DNA of 64,000 bases from Methanomassiliicoccus sp. (lineage in GTDB: Archaea; Thermoplasmatota; Thermoplasmata; Methanomassiliicoccales; Methanomassiliicoccaceae), in contig JAAYAX010000005.1 of the NCBI GenBank assembly GCA_012719175.1, forward strand, positions 124,001 through 188,000, written 5' to 3'. Positions within the stretch are counted from its first letter, which is position 1. Each line of letters opens with the position of its first letter. The notes beneath the pieces are model-generated. The model saw nothing but the letters and a program-made list of their open reading frames with translations. It was not told where the DNA came from and did not search any database. The position numbers and the translations under genes are program-made. Below are positions 49,466 through 58,894 of this stretch, in pieces.

Positions 49466-50467
49466 TTAGTCGCCCCACACCTTGGCCAGGTCCACGTGCC
49501 GGCGGACCATCTCCGCCACCATGTCCACCTTGGCCATGTCCGTGGGATCGATCCTGGCGATCAGGTTCTCGAACATGTCCGCCGCCACCTGGGTTCCGTG
49601 GCCGACCAACAGGACCGGCACCTGCAGCTCCTCGGCCTTGGCCAGGACGTGGTTGTCGGGATATAGCCCGCCGGTGAGGATGAGGCAGGAGGTGTCCGTG
49701 CTGAGGGCGGAAAGCAGCATGTCCGACCGGTCACCGCCGGTGATCATGGCCTTCCGGTTAAGACGCCTCATCTCCTTCATGGCCGATTCCGCGGTCATAC
49801 CTCCGACCATGACCTTCTCCACGCTGCGGTTGAGGCCCTCTATGCCCGCCAGGACCTCTGCGTTGAGGCCCTCGGCGATCTCCTTCACGCGCGGATAGTT
49901 AAGCTCCTCCAACGCCGGTATGTTGCCCAGGACGTCGACCCCGCCGTTCTCCACCAGCTTCTTCACCCCGGGGTTGTTGCATCTGTTCAGGATCACGCCC
50001 TTGAGCTTTTGGCCGTTGGCCTCCATGAGGCGATGGTAGATGGTGATCTTGTCGATGGCCTCCGGTGTACCGGGAGAGACAAGGATCACATCCGCGTTAA
50101 GCTCCTTGGCGATAGCCATGCCGTCCATGTGGTGCCGGGCCCCGGTGCTGAACAGCTGCGGTCCCTCGACCAGCATGAACTCGCTCTCATCCTTGACCTT
50201 CTCGAAGCCATCGATAACGCTCTGCATGCTCACGGGGTTGAAGATATCGTATTTCAGGGGGGAGAGCATCTCCTCGCTGGCTTCCAGTCCTAGCGCCGTC
50301 CTCATCATGTGGGCGTCCCTGTCCACCACGCGGTGGTTGATGCACAGTACCTCCTCGCGGAAGGGCTTGTAGTACCCCAGTTTCCCCGAGAAGTTCTTGG
50401 CCAGGCCAAGGGCGATCGTGCTCTTTCCCGAATACTCAAGCACTGAGCTTAAGAATAGTGTCCTCAT
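49466..50467 (-). CDS. P-loop/DRTGG protein (phosphotransacetylase N-terminal-like)
   Basis: 333 residues. The N-terminal domain is a BioD-like P-loop ATPase fold (SSVLEYSGKSTIALGLA; FMLVEGPQLF) and the C-terminal part is a DRTGG domain (VMVGGMTAESAMKEM, MITGGDRSDMLLSAL). This arrangement matches the N-terminal half of long bacterial phosphotransacetylases and stand-alone COG0857 proteins. The ATG shares one base with the stop of the acetyl-CoA synthetase gene. A regulatory role in acyl-CoA metabolism is likely, but not shown. Confidence 0.85.
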   Translation of the reverse strand: MRTLFLSSVLEYSGKSTIALGLAKNFSGKLGYYKPFREEVLCINHRVVDRDAHMMRTALGLEASEEMLSPLKYDIFNPVSMQSVIDGFEKVKDESEFMLVEGPQLFSTGARHHMDGMAIAKELNADVILVSPGTPEAIDKITIYHRLMEANGQKLKGVILNRCNNPGVKKLVENGGVDVLGNIPALEELNYPRVKEIAEGLNAEVLAGIEGLNRSVEKVMVGGMTAESAMKEMRRLNRKAMITGGDRSDMLLSALSTDTSCLILTGGLYPDNHVLAKAEELQVPVLLVGHGTQVAADMFENLIARIDPTDMAKVDMVAEMVRRHVDLAKVWGD

Positions 50468-52563
50468 CAGTTCTCCCTCCTCAATACTACAAGGGCATCT
50501 ACCGCATATGTGCCCTTTCCTTCATCCCCTACCATGACTGGATTGACCTCCAGCTCTGATATCTCCGGGAAATCGAGCGCGATCTGAGATATGCGGAAGA
50601 TGGTGTCCTTCAGCGACTCGATGTCCGCCGTCCTTCCTCCCCTGGCACCGGTCAATATGGGGTATGATCTTATCGACCGCACCATGGTGTCCACGTCGTG
50701 CTTGGTCAGGGGAGCGATGCGCTGGGAGACATCCTTCATTATCTCCACGAAGACCCCGCCCAGGCCGAAGGTGATGACCGGCCCGAACTGCTCGTCGCGG
50801 GTCATCCCCATTAGGACCTCCTTGCCCTTGACCATCTGGCAGATGGTTATGCCGTTGATGGTGGCACCGGGAACACGGGACCGGACCTTTGACATCATAA
50901 GCTCGAAGCTCTGGCGTACGGCGCTCTCCGAGCCGACCCCGACCATGACGCCACCGACATCGGACTTGTGGGCGATGTCGGGCGAGTCGATCTTCATGAC
51001 CACCGGGAACCCTATCTTGGCGGCGGCCTGGGCTGCTGCCTCGGCGGTGGACGCTGTGATCTCCGTGGGGATGGCCACTCCATAGGCGCGCAGGATCTCC
51101 TTACCCTCGCTCTCGCTCAGGGAGGTGCGGCCGCTCCGGCGCACCGAAGCGATCACGTCCTGCACCTTCTGCCGGTCGCCCTCTACCACCACGGGGGCGG
51201 TGTCGCCGGACGCCTCCCTCATCCTCTTGTAGTGAACCATGGCTCCCAGCGCGCGGATGGCCTTGTCGGGGGAGTCGTAGCAAGGAACATTGGCCTCGTG
51301 CATCAGCTCGATTCCCACGTTGGTCTTGGTCCCTCCCACGAACGCGCCCACCACTGGCATGGACACTTTGCCGGCAAAGGATGCCACATGCTCCGCTACC
51401 GCCTTTATGTCCACCGTATCCAAGGGTGCCAGCAGAACGGCTACGCAGTTCACGTTGGGGTCCTCCATTACCGTCCGTATGGCGAACTCGTACCTGTCCG
51501 CGGTGGCGTCCCCCAGGACGTCCACGGGATTGTAGAGGTTGGCCGCTTCCGGCAGGTAGCCCTTCAGCTTCTCGATGGTGCTCTTCTCGAAAGAGGCCAG
51601 TCTCAACCCGTAGTCGGAGCAGGCGTCCGCGGCCATGACACCATGGCCGCCGGCGTTGGTCACGATCGCCAGTCCGTCCCCCTTGGGCATGGGCATGTTG
51701 GCGAAGACCTGCAGGAGGTCGAAGAGCTCGTCGATGGTGTTGACCCTGATGATATTAGCCTGATGGAACGCCGCATCGTAGATCTTGTCGCTGCCAGAGA
51801 GCGCGCCGGTGTGCGACGATGCCGCCTTGGAACCGGAGCTGGTCCTTCCCGACTTGAGAACGATGATTGGCTTGACCTGGCTGGTCCTGAACGCCTCGTT
51901 CATCAGCTCCTTGCCGCGGTTGGCCCCCTCGATGTACATCCCGATGACATTGGTATCGGGGTCATCCTTGAGAGATTTCAGCAGGTCCGCCTCGTCAATG
52001 TCCAGCTTGTTACCGACGCTGATGAACTTGGAGAACCCTACCTTGGACTTGGTGGACCAGTCCAGCATGGAGCTGCACACCGCCCCGGACTGGGAGGCGA
52101 TGGCGATGGAGCCGGCCATGGGGTGGATGTTGGTGAAGGTGATGTTCATCAGGTGATGGGTGTTCATTATGCCCATGCAGTTAGGGCCGAGCACGCGCAT
52201 GCCATACTTCTTGGCGATCTCGCCTACCTTGCGCTCGAGCAAACCTCCCTCCTTTCCCAGCTCTTTGAACCCGGCGGTGATGACGATGACGGCCTCCGCC
52301 CCCTTGATGCCCGACTCCTCCATTACCGAGGGGACGAGGGTGTTGGGGACGCATATCACCACCAGCTCCACCTTGCCCGGTATTGCCGTCAATGAGGGGT
52401 AGGCCTTGCAGCCAAGGATATCACTGGCCTTGGGATTGATGGGATACACCGTTCCCTTGAAATTCGATCGGACGAGGTTACTGAAGACGATATGCCCGAT
52501 CTTTCTTTCATCGTTCGATGCACCGACCACCGCAATAGACTCTGGCTCGAAGAGGGCTTTCAT
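50467..52563 (-). CDS. acd: ADP-forming acetyl-CoA synthetase, fused alpha-beta
   Basis: 698 residues: CoA-binding domain (ESIAVVGASNDERKIGHIVFSN), two ligase-CoA domains with the phosphohistidine loop SSHTGALSGSD, and a C-terminal ATP-grasp domain (IGFPVVMKIDSPDIAHKSDVGGVMVGV). It converts acetyl-CoA (or another acyl-CoA), ADP and phosphate into acid, ATP and CoA, a substrate-level ATP source typical of anaerobic archaea. The acyl specificity cannot be read. It is the first gene of a two-gene operon with the DRTGG protein. Confidence 0.93.
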   Translation of the reverse strand: MKALFEPESIAVVGASNDERKIGHIVFSNLVRSNFKGTVYPINPKASDILGCKAYPSLTAIPGKVELVVICVPNTLVPSVMEESGIKGAEAVIVITAGFKELGKEGGLLERKVGEIAKKYGMRVLGPNCMGIMNTHHLMNITFTNIHPMAGSIAIASQSGAVCSSMLDWSTKSKVGFSKFISVGNKLDIDEADLLKSLKDDPDTNVIGMYIEGANRGKELMNEAFRTSQVKPIIVLKSGRTSSGSKAASSHTGALSGSDKIYDAAFHQANIIRVNTIDELFDLLQVFANMPMPKGDGLAIVTNAGGHGVMAADACSDYGLRLASFEKSTIEKLKGYLPEAANLYNPVDVLGDATADRYEFAIRTVMEDPNVNCVAVLLAPLDTVDIKAVAEHVASFAGKVSMPVVGAFVGGTKTNVGIELMHEANVPCYDSPDKAIRALGAMVHYKRMREASGDTAPVVVEGDRQKVQDVIASVRRSGRTSLSESEGKEILRAYGVAIPTEITASTAEAAAQAAAKIGFPVVMKIDSPDIAHKSDVGGVMVGVGSESAVRQSFELMMSKVRSRVPGATINGITICQMVKGKEVLMGMTRDEQFGPVITFGLGGVFVEIMKDVSQRIAPLTKHDVDTMVRSIRSYPILTGARGGRTADIESLKDTIFRISQIALDFPEISELEVNPVMVGDEGKGTYAVDALVVLRREN

Positions 52564-52832
52564 TTAGATCGACCAAGAAATGTTGATAAATTATTTTGCG
52601 AGACTTCCGAGGTCTAATTTAAAAGTTATCTAAGGCTCCCCTCTATCGAAATCCGTTCATCGACAATCGCTGTATTTCTGCCGATTTGGTATGTGCATAA
52701 TATCGTCAGGGGCGTTTTCTACAGCGACTCTAAGGGACTGCGAAAAAAGATCCGCCGGGAACTTCCAAAGGTTCTAGCGGTTGGAATGGACTGGGAGGTG
52801 CATGGGCCATATAGGCCCGCACCGGGCGAAAA
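52564..52832. other. Gap between acd and the CBS gene
   Basis: No gene supported. The A/T-rich run near 52580-52600 and 52615-52630 probably holds the acd promoter (minus strand). Confidence 0.35.
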
Positions 52833-53231
52833 TCACTCGATCCTTTTGCAGCAGAAGTCATCAAAAATGTCCTTCCAGAACAGGATCCCCAGGAGACGGT
52901 TCTCATCATCCACCACTGGGAGGCGGGCGACATCATGGTCCCTCATCATCTTGACCGCTGTGGACAGCTTCGTCCCCGGATTGACGGTGTGGACCGGCTT
53001 GGTCATGACCTCCGAGATCCTCAGGTGTATGAACTTGGACCTGCTGGTCATGTAACGACGCAAGATATCCCTCTCGGTGAATATCCCTACCACGGCCTCT
53101 GTCTTGTCATCAACCACTATCACGCTGCCAATATCGTTCTCGATCATCAGCTCGATAGCGCTGATCACAGAGTCTTCTGGGATCACTACCTCTTTCTTTT
53201 GGATCATATAATCTTTGACGAGCTCGACCAT
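52833..53231 (-). CDS. CBS-domain-pair protein
   Basis: 132 residues forming one Bateman module: KDYMIQKKEVVIPEDSVISAIELM and EVMTKPVHTVNPGTKLSTAVKMM mark the two repeats, each ending in VVDD. Stand-alone archaeal members sense AMP, ATP or SAM and regulate partners. No partner gene is adjacent. A TATATAATAG element near 53258-53266 sits upstream of the start. Complete, with no extra domain, unlike the CBS protein at 18008. Confidence 0.9.
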   Translation of the reverse strand: MVELVKDYMIQKKEVVIPEDSVISAIELMIENDIGSVIVVDDKTEAVVGIFTERDILRRYMTSRSKFIHLRISEVMTKPVHTVNPGTKLSTAVKMMRDHDVARLPVVDDENRLLGILFWKDIFDDFCCKRIE

Positions 53232-53468
53232 ACTATCGTGTTGCCGAAGGTGCCGACTTTATATAATAGTTCCCAACGGCCTCAATTGCACAAGGTGAAG
53301 GCCTGGCCGATCCGTCGATGCTCATAACAACGGTCGACGATGACCACTGTAAGGTGTTCGGCATCCTCGGCGAATATACGGCAAGGACCCTCCTCTTCAC
53401 ATCCTTCTCCAGAGGGTCGTCCGCTAAGGAGGAAAATGCTTATTCTTGGTGGGCGCTTATTCAGCTCC

Positions 53469-53702
53469 ATGACCATGATAGTGGTGGTGGACCAGGGATC
53501 GTGCATCCAATGCGGCCTGTGCTACCTTGATAACTGTCCTGAGATCTTCAAGGAAGGTTCTGACGGGACTTCCGAGATCGCCGAGAAATACCGTACCGAT
53601 AGCATATCTCAGGGCGAAGTGCCCAGTGAGCTAACGGACTGTGCGAAGGTCGCTGCGGATGCCTGCCCGGCGACCGCCATAAGCGTGATGGACCTGTCCT
53701 GA
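53469..53702 (+). CDS. Single-cluster 4Fe-4S ferredoxin
   Basis: 77 residues from ATG 53469 (or 53475). Ligands: CIQCGLC and the distal CPATAIS cysteine; additional cysteines at DNCPEIF and DCAKVA, as in Fer4_13-type ferredoxins with a disulfide. A TTATTC box 25-30 bases upstream favours this start; the longer frame reaching back to 53340 is serine/proline-rich and not homologous. It is a low-potential electron carrier for unspecified enzymes. Confidence 0.85.
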   Translation: MTMIVVVDQGSCIQCGLCYLDNCPEIFKEGSDGTSEIAEKYRTDSISQGEVPSELTDCAKVAADACPATAISVMDLS

Positions 53703-53932
53703 GCCTACCAGCGGCTCGAGGAGCGACATGGGATTACCATCGGCCTCTTCCGTTCTAACTATGATGGACATCGATGCATGCGGAGGCGACGCTCACTCCT
53801 TGAGCTCACCGTGCCCTGAGGTCACAGGGACGGCCTGGCCGACCGATCAATTAAGTATCCCGGTAGTGATTTCTGTCCAGATAACATGGGGTAAAAAATG
53901 ATAATACATAGTGCGGTTGACTGGTGAGGAGA

Positions 53933-54547
53933 ATGACATCGCCCGCTCGCATTGAACCAGTGGACATACCTCCCCCCAAGAAGGTCTCCGTTATCGTGGT
54001 ATCCCTATTTCCCAAGGCCTCATGGTACAATGATTTCTACATGCCTGCGCTGGCATCATACCAGCTAGGTTTCATGTATTTCTCCGATTGCCGGAAGAGC
54101 CTGTTCGACAGCGGTACACCCAAGCAACTGAAGGACGAGGTGCAGAAGGTCATGCCCTATTTCGAGGCTGAGGGCGTCGAGGAACTATCGGAGACGCTCT
54201 ACTCATGGCTGCTCGAGGAAGGCCACTGGACCCACTATCATAAGCATCCGCTGAAACGATGGAACAAAAAGAAGAGGGCCGACCCCCATCTGCTCGAGGA
54301 GATCGAGAAGAACCTGATGGACACGTCCACGCTGATACTTCTAGGCAGCGAGGTACAGAGGTGGGCAAGGAAGCAAGGTCTTCCCGAAAAGGTCCTCCCG
54401 GAAAACTACATCGAACTTCATCTTCCGACCCCCAGCGGCAAGCATGCGCGGTATTGGAGCCCGGAGAACCCCAAGGTAAGGATAAGCATCCCCCGACTGG
54501 TCGCCAAGTTAAGACCGCGCGTGAAGGAGAAGCCGAAGGAAGGCTGA
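53933..54547 (+). CDS. Hypothetical protein
   Basis: 204 residues, no family recognised. Features: VSVIVVSLFPKASWYNDFY near the start, a helical middle (FEAEGVEELSETLYSWLLEEGHWTHY), then TLILLGSEVQRWARKQG and HLPTPSGKHARYW, which is loosely reminiscent of uracil-DNA-glycosylase-superfamily folds (a LLG-type strand and a histidine-proline loop). That resemblance is weak. GGTGAGGAGA ends at ATG 53933 and GTG 53924 is an alternative start. Single gene. Confidence 0.65.
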   Translation: MTSPARIEPVDIPPPKKVSVIVVSLFPKASWYNDFYMPALASYQLGFMYFSDCRKSLFDSGTPKQLKDEVQKVMPYFEAEGVEELSETLYSWLLEEGHWTHYHKHPLKRWNKKKRADPHLLEEIEKNLMDTSTLILLGSEVQRWARKQGLPEKVLPENYIELHLPTPSGKHARYWSPENPKVRISIPRLVAKLRPRVKEKPKEG

Positions 54548-54722
54548 TGAACACCATCCTTCCTCAACATGGCCCCGGCATTTCATCCATTGTTCGGTAT
54601 CGATCATACATGATCATCTAAGCCAACGACCTCTGGCAGCCGTTCATGCCCCCCATTCTTCAATGCACCTACGGAACCAAGCGGACAAAGTCTTAAGGGG
54701 AAGAGGTTCGAAAAGAAGTCGT

Positions 54723-55715
54723 ATGATGTCATCCGAGGAGGTAGACAAGGGTCCTGAAATGGTGTTCACCCGTGCCTTCCACGCTAGCAGGAGACGCGTA
54801 TGGGAAGCATGGACCGATCCCGAGGTGCTCAAGGTATGGTGGGGTCCGAAAGGCTTCACCACCCCAGTTTACCGCATCGACCTTCGCGTTGGAGGAGCGT
54901 ACTTCTCATGCATGAGGTCTCCCGATGGGAAGGACTTCTGTTCCACCGGTACGTTCAAGGAGGTCGTTCCCATGGAACGCCTGGTCTACACTGATTCCTT
55001 CGCCGATGAGGACGGGAACGCCGTCCCTGCTTCTCATTACGGCATGCCCGGAGAATGGCCCATGGAGACGCTGGTGACCTTGGAGTTAACGGAGGATGGG
55101 GAAACTACCAAGATAACGATGAGATCGAGCGGCAGCCCTGAGGGAATGGCCAGTGAGATGGCCAGGGCTGGTTGGAACGAGTCCTTCGACAAATTGGAGG
55201 AGTACCTGGGGAAGGGCAGTGTGGGCGTGCCCAGGACCATTCTCATAGCGAATCCCGGCGTTCAGGAGATCATCATAAAGCGGACGTTCGACGCACCTCG
55301 GGCGTTGGTGTTCAGGGCTTTCACCGATGCCATGCTGATACCACAGTGGTGGGGTCCACAAAAGTACACGACTGCCATCGACAAGCTGGAAGTCAGAGAC
55401 GGCGGGTCATGGCGATTCGTTCAACGTGATGAGGAGGGCAACAAGTTCGCCTTCCGAGGGGTCTTCCACGAGGTCAGGTCTCCGGAGAGGATTATCCAAA
55501 CCTTCGAGTTCGAACCCATGCCCGGCCATGTCGAGATGCAGATCGCCAGGTTCGACGAGAGGGAGGGGAAGACCGACTTCTGTGCTAAGAGCGTGTACCT
55601 GTCCGTGGAGGACCGTGATGGGATGCTCAGCGCAGGTATGGAGGCCGGGATGAACGAAGGCTACGTGAGACTGGACGCACTCCTAGAGCGGATGAAGGCT
55701 CACGACATTGGTTGA
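54723..55715 (+). CDS. Tandem AHSA1/SRPBCC-domain protein
   Basis: 330 residues with two ligand-binding START-like AHSA1 domains fused: first at about 12-160 (MVFTRAFHASRRRVWEAWTDPEVLKVWWGPKGF), second at about 180-325 (EIIIKRTFDAPRALVFRAFTDAMLIPQWWGPQKY). Each has the WWGP motif. Most family members carry only one domain, acting as hydrophobic-ligand carriers or Hsp90 co-activator relatives. ATG 54723 or 54726 starts it; the frame to 54663 adds a basic non-homologous lead. No regulator of the ArsR kind, the usual neighbour, is present. Confidence 0.87.
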   Translation: MMSSEEVDKGPEMVFTRAFHASRRRVWEAWTDPEVLKVWWGPKGFTTPVYRIDLRVGGAYFSCMRSPDGKDFCSTGTFKEVVPMERLVYTDSFADEDGNAVPASHYGMPGEWPMETLVTLELTEDGETTKITMRSSGSPEGMASEMARAGWNESFDKLEEYLGKGSVGVPRTILIANPGVQEIIIKRTFDAPRALVFRAFTDAMLIPQWWGPQKYTTAIDKLEVRDGGSWRFVQRDEEGNKFAFRGVFHEVRSPERIIQTFEFEPMPGHVEMQIARFDEREGKTDFCAKSVYLSVEDRDGMLSAGMEAGMNEGYVRLDALLERMKAHDIG

Positions 55716-56046
55716 AAGATGCGCTAGACGGCCACATCACGTACGAGGCAGCGAGAGGGGTTCGGTCTATCCCCTCGATGCTTGAGGTCTTCTACGTCCC
55801 TATCCATCCATCTCGGCATGGTATGTGAGAACTGCAACATAAGCCACGAATTGCCAATGCACAACATTCTTCCCGCATTGCCGCACCATAATCTCCTTCA
55901 GGATCGTGCATACCTATCAGGAAGGAGTGGTGTAATAAGGAATCCGGGAAGGGCCGAAATGGGACCTGAACGGTTCAGCTATGCTCACGAATATCTAGAA
56001 GAATAAATGAAAAAAAAACGATTGATGAATAAAATAGTAAAAATCA
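55716..56046. other. Gap with no recognised gene
   Basis: About 330 bases between the SRPBCC gene and the small CPFG gene. It includes a six-pair hairpin GAGGGG-(10)-CCCCTC at 55755-55776, possibly ending the SRPBCC transcript, and an A-run at 56008-56017 that may act as terminator for the CPFG gene on the other strand. A 74-residue open frame (55782-56006) has no supporting signals. Confidence 0.4.
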
Positions 56047-56247
56047 TCACGCCATTTTATTGAGCAATGGAGAAGCCAGCTCTACCGTGAATACATAGCC
56101 AACCGGGCCTCCCTTTGCTTCTTTTACCAATCCCATGGCCACCTTTTCATCGCCAAAGGGGCAGGACCCCTCTTCCAAAAAGCGGTCGTACATCTCTCGG
56201 GCAGAAGAATCATCGTAGGTTGAAGCGATACGGACGATCATAATCAT
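56047..56247 (-). CDS. Small CPFG-motif protein, copy 2
   Basis: 66 residues from ATG 56247 (MIMIVRIAS); TTG 56256 is an alternative. Shares with the protein at 27384-27611 an IVRI/IIRI strand, REMYDRFLEEGSCPFG, VAMGLVKEAKGG and GYVFTVE. AATATATACTT near 56267-56276 is a suitable promoter box. Two dispersed copies with the same cysteine motif suggest a real family with a common role; the cysteine of CPFG may be a redox or metal site. No known family is recognised. Confidence 0.75.
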   Translation of the reverse strand: MIMIVRIASTYDDSSAREMYDRFLEEGSCPFGDEKVAMGLVKEAKGGPVGYVFTVELASPLLNKMA

Positions 56248-56521
56248 GAAATTCAAATTATAAGTATATATTAGAAATCATATAAATTGAAAAAGGCGAT
56301 AATACTGATTTGATTTAAATATTCAATATGAAACCTAAAAAAACCGTGCTACAACGACAGCGATCCTACGAAAATTATCTGCGATGTGCTGCTTCTGCAC
56401 CACAAAGGTTCGGCTTGCCACAGTTTATACCGTTGGGACACCATCGCCTCATCTCGGCGAGAACGTGCCCTCATTTTATTAAATGAGAAAACGTAAAAAG
56501 CGGTAACGAGCTGTTGGGTCC

Positions 56522-57403
56522 ATGGATAAAAGGAAGATCGCTATTTTGGCCATTTTGGTAGGGCTTATAGTATTCGTACTGAAGCTCATAGCCTACTTCC
56601 TGTCCAACTCCGTTGCACTTCTCTCCGATGCTCTGGAGTCTACCATCAATATCGTCGCCTCCATCATGATGTTCTACGCTCTTAATCTGGCTAGCCAGCC
56701 CGAGGACGAGGACCACAGGTATGGACATCAGAAGGCCGAGAACATCTCCGCCCTGGTGGAGGGGATTCTCATTATCATCGCGGCCATTCTTATCATCGAG
56801 GCCGCCGTGGGCCGACTTTCCGATCCCATCCCTCTCGAGGACATCAACCTTGGACTGATCATATCCCTCGGCGCCACCTCCCTCAACGGGATCCTCGCCT
56901 GGGCGATGATGAAGGAGGCGAGGAAGAGTCGCTCAATGGCGCTGGAGGGCGATGCCAAGCACCTGTTCTCGGACGTGGTGTCCTCGGCGGGAGTGGTTGT
57001 GGGTTTGATCATAGCAGTGCTGACCGGCCTCTACGTCCTCGATTCCGTGATCGCCATGGTGGTCGCGGTCCTGCTCATCAGGATGGGGGTGGAAGTCCTC
57101 AGGAAGACCACCCGAGACCTCATGGACGCGACCTGCGAGGAGGAGGAGTTGGTCATCGTGGGGGTCTTGGAAAAGAACCAGGACCTCCTCGAGTACCACG
57201 ATCTGAGGACCCGCCGGTCCGGCACCACCGTTTTCATGGACGTCCATATCTGCATCGACGGCAAGAAGACAGTCTCCGAGGGCCAGGGGATCGTGGCCAA
57301 GGTAGAGGAGGAACTCAAGGTGGTGGTGCCTGGCATTGTTCCCAACTTCCGCATCGAGGATGAGACCCAGTGTAAAAGGTATAAGGCCGAGGGGAAGAAC
57401 TGA
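56522..57403 (+). CDS. Cation diffusion facilitator (CDF) transporter
   Basis: 293 residues. Six membrane helices: NSVALLSDALESTINI in TM2 carries the metal-site aspartate pair pattern with HRYGHQKAENIS in the following loop, and HLFSDVVSSAGVVVG in TM5 the second. The C-terminal cytoplasmic domain (about 205-293) ends in a cysteine-containing tail. CDF proteins export divalent metals (Zn, Fe, Mn) against protons. Specificity cannot be assigned. ATG 56522. Confidence 0.9.
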   Translation: MDKRKIAILAILVGLIVFVLKLIAYFLSNSVALLSDALESTINIVASIMMFYALNLASQPEDEDHRYGHQKAENISALVEGILIIIAAILIIEAAVGRLSDPIPLEDINLGLIISLGATSLNGILAWAMMKEARKSRSMALEGDAKHLFSDVVSSAGVVVGLIIAVLTGLYVLDSVIAMVVAVLLIRMGVEVLRKTTRDLMDATCEEEELVIVGVLEKNQDLLEYHDLRTRRSGTTVFMDVHICIDGKKTVSEGQGIVAKVEEELKVVVPGIVPNFRIEDETQCKRYKAEGKN

Positions 57404-57425
57404 TCATATGCTAACAGGAGAACGA

Positions 57426-58196
57426 TCAGCTCTTGTTCATCCTTCTGCCTTGAAAATAGAGAAGACCGCTGATGGCCCCCAGGCCCCCGATGATGCCCCA
57501 CCCGACCATGGGGCCCCTCCATGGCATTGTTACCTCTTCTCCCTCATAGCGGGTGCTACCGAAACCGACGACGAACAGCTCGTCAGCGATGCGCTGGTGA
57601 CCAGCAGGGCTGAGGTGGACACCATCACCGACCTGGTATTCCGATGCCAGCGTATCATTGGCATCGCCAAGAAGGGCCCAAGCGTCGATGACATGGACGT
57701 TCTTATATGACAGGCTCTTGGCCCAGTCATTGATGAGCGAGTGGAAGGAAGATCCACTGTCGTTGACAGGGACGGTCACCAGTAGCACTTGGGCTCCGTT
57801 GGCCAGGGCCAGCGAGATCATGTTCAGATAGTTGCTCTCGCTCTCCGCGACGCTCAACCAATTACGGTCCTCCCGCGTCATCGCCAGCACCACCACATCG
57901 GGACTGAGCGAGATGACGTCCGGTCCGAACCTTGTAAGCATATTCCATGAGATATCTCCTGTCATGACCATGTTGTGGACGCTGACGTTCAACATGGATC
58001 CAAGCTGAGAGATGACCGAGTCCTGGGAGTTATTCGGGTCATCCTTCACCATGGTCTCACCGACGGTGATATGATCGCCGATGACCACGACCACGGGCGC
58101 GCCGGCGTCACCCGCGGTGGCAATAGGTGGTATGAACAATAGGAAGAAGCAGGACAACGTGATAGCTACGAACACCTGGCAGTGCCGACCCATCAT
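57426..58196 (-). CDS. Secreted, membrane-tailed SGNH-like protein, catalytic serine replaced
   Basis: 256 residues with a signal peptide (residues about 1-28) and a C-terminal hydrophobic anchor (about 229-248). The SGNH/GDSL fold is evident: block I VVVIGDHITVG (GDS normally; here H at position 42 replaces the serine), block V DGVHLSPAGHQRIAD with D191 and H194 retained. Block III lacks the GxND asparagine (VVVLAMTREDRN). The codon for the altered residue is CAT in this sequence. An esterase by classical mechanism is unlikely; it may bind a surface glycan or lipid instead. Confidence 0.75.
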   Translation of the reverse strand: MMGRHCQVFVAITLSCFFLLFIPPIATAGDAGAPVVVVIGDHITVGETMVKDDPNNSQDSVISQLGSMLNVSVHNMVMTGDISWNMLTRFGPDVISLSPDVVVLAMTREDRNWLSVAESESNYLNMISLALANGAQVLLVTVPVNDSGSSFHSLINDWAKSLSYKNVHVIDAWALLGDANDTLASEYQVGDGVHLSPAGHQRIADELFVVGFGSTRYEGEEVTMPWRGPMVGWGIIGGLGAISGLLYFQGRRMNKS

Positions 58197-58280
58197 GATA
58201 CAGAACGCCTTGCCAGTTATTTCACCTTATGGGCCGAGTGAGCATTTGGACCCGAATTACTCTCTAAGAGCAAACCGTCG

Positions 58281-58703
58281 CTACCGGCCCACGATCTTAC
58301 TGAGGTCGACCTTCTGATAAACGGCTCTCGCCTCGGCGACGACCTTCTTGGTGTGGGCATCGATCAGGGTGGAGTATACTTCGATCCTTCGCCCCTCACG
58401 CTTCTCCACCCAGGCCTCGCAGATAAGCCTATGGCCCTCGAACCCGGGGCTCTTGTAATCGACCGCCATGGTGACGGTCACGACACCGGGGACCGTGCGG
58501 GCGATGACATGGTACATGGCCTCATCGAACAGCACGCAAGTTACGCCTCCGTGCATAAGCCCGGGGTAACCGCAATGCTCAGGTCCGATATCGAACTCTA
58601 TATGCGATCTCTCATCAACGAACGAGTACTTCAGCCGAAATCCGATGGGGTTCTCCTGGCCACATCCATAGCAGCTGGGGAAGTCAACGCCTTGGTCCTT
58701 CAT
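58281..58703 (-). CDS. PaaI-family hotdog thioesterase
   Basis: 140 residues from ATG 58703 (MKDQGVDFPSCYGCG); ATG 58718 is an alternative. The hotdog active-site helix is PGLMHGGVTCVLFDEAM and the acidic residue is in that helix. The leading C-x2-C pair (SCYGCG) occurs in related archaeal and bacterial thioesterases. Hydrolyses an acyl-CoA, possibly aromatic; the substrate is unknown. Single gene. Confidence 0.87.
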   Translation of the reverse strand: MKDQGVDFPSCYGCGQENPIGFRLKYSFVDERSHIEFDIGPEHCGYPGLMHGGVTCVLFDEAMYHVIARTVPGVVTVTMAVDYKSPGFEGHRLICEAWVEKREGRRIEVYSTLIDAHTKKVVAEARAVYQKVDLSKIVGR

Positions 58704-58894
58704 GCATCTCGGCAGCATATGGCATACGATGCTTAAATCGATTCATCGGAAGGGCCTCGAGGGACCTGTGGGTAGGCGCCGAGCAATTCGAAGATAGCCC
58801 GCTAGTATCGATCGAAGTGTAGAAGAAAAAGACCAAACGGTTTGTACGCAGGCCCGGCCGACCGTAGCGACGTCCCGATGGATGGCCCAGTCAC

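Noticed and set aside
50968-52395. 475-residue open frame on the plus strand
   Set aside because: It is the antisense shadow of acd, whose domains and active-site histidine are unambiguous. The translated product is His/Gly/Arg-rich with no domain.
53282-53468. N-terminal extension of the ferredoxin frame and the opposite frame at 53282-53506
   Set aside because: Serine/proline-rich, no homology to ferredoxin N-termini, and a promoter box inside this region places the real start at 53469.
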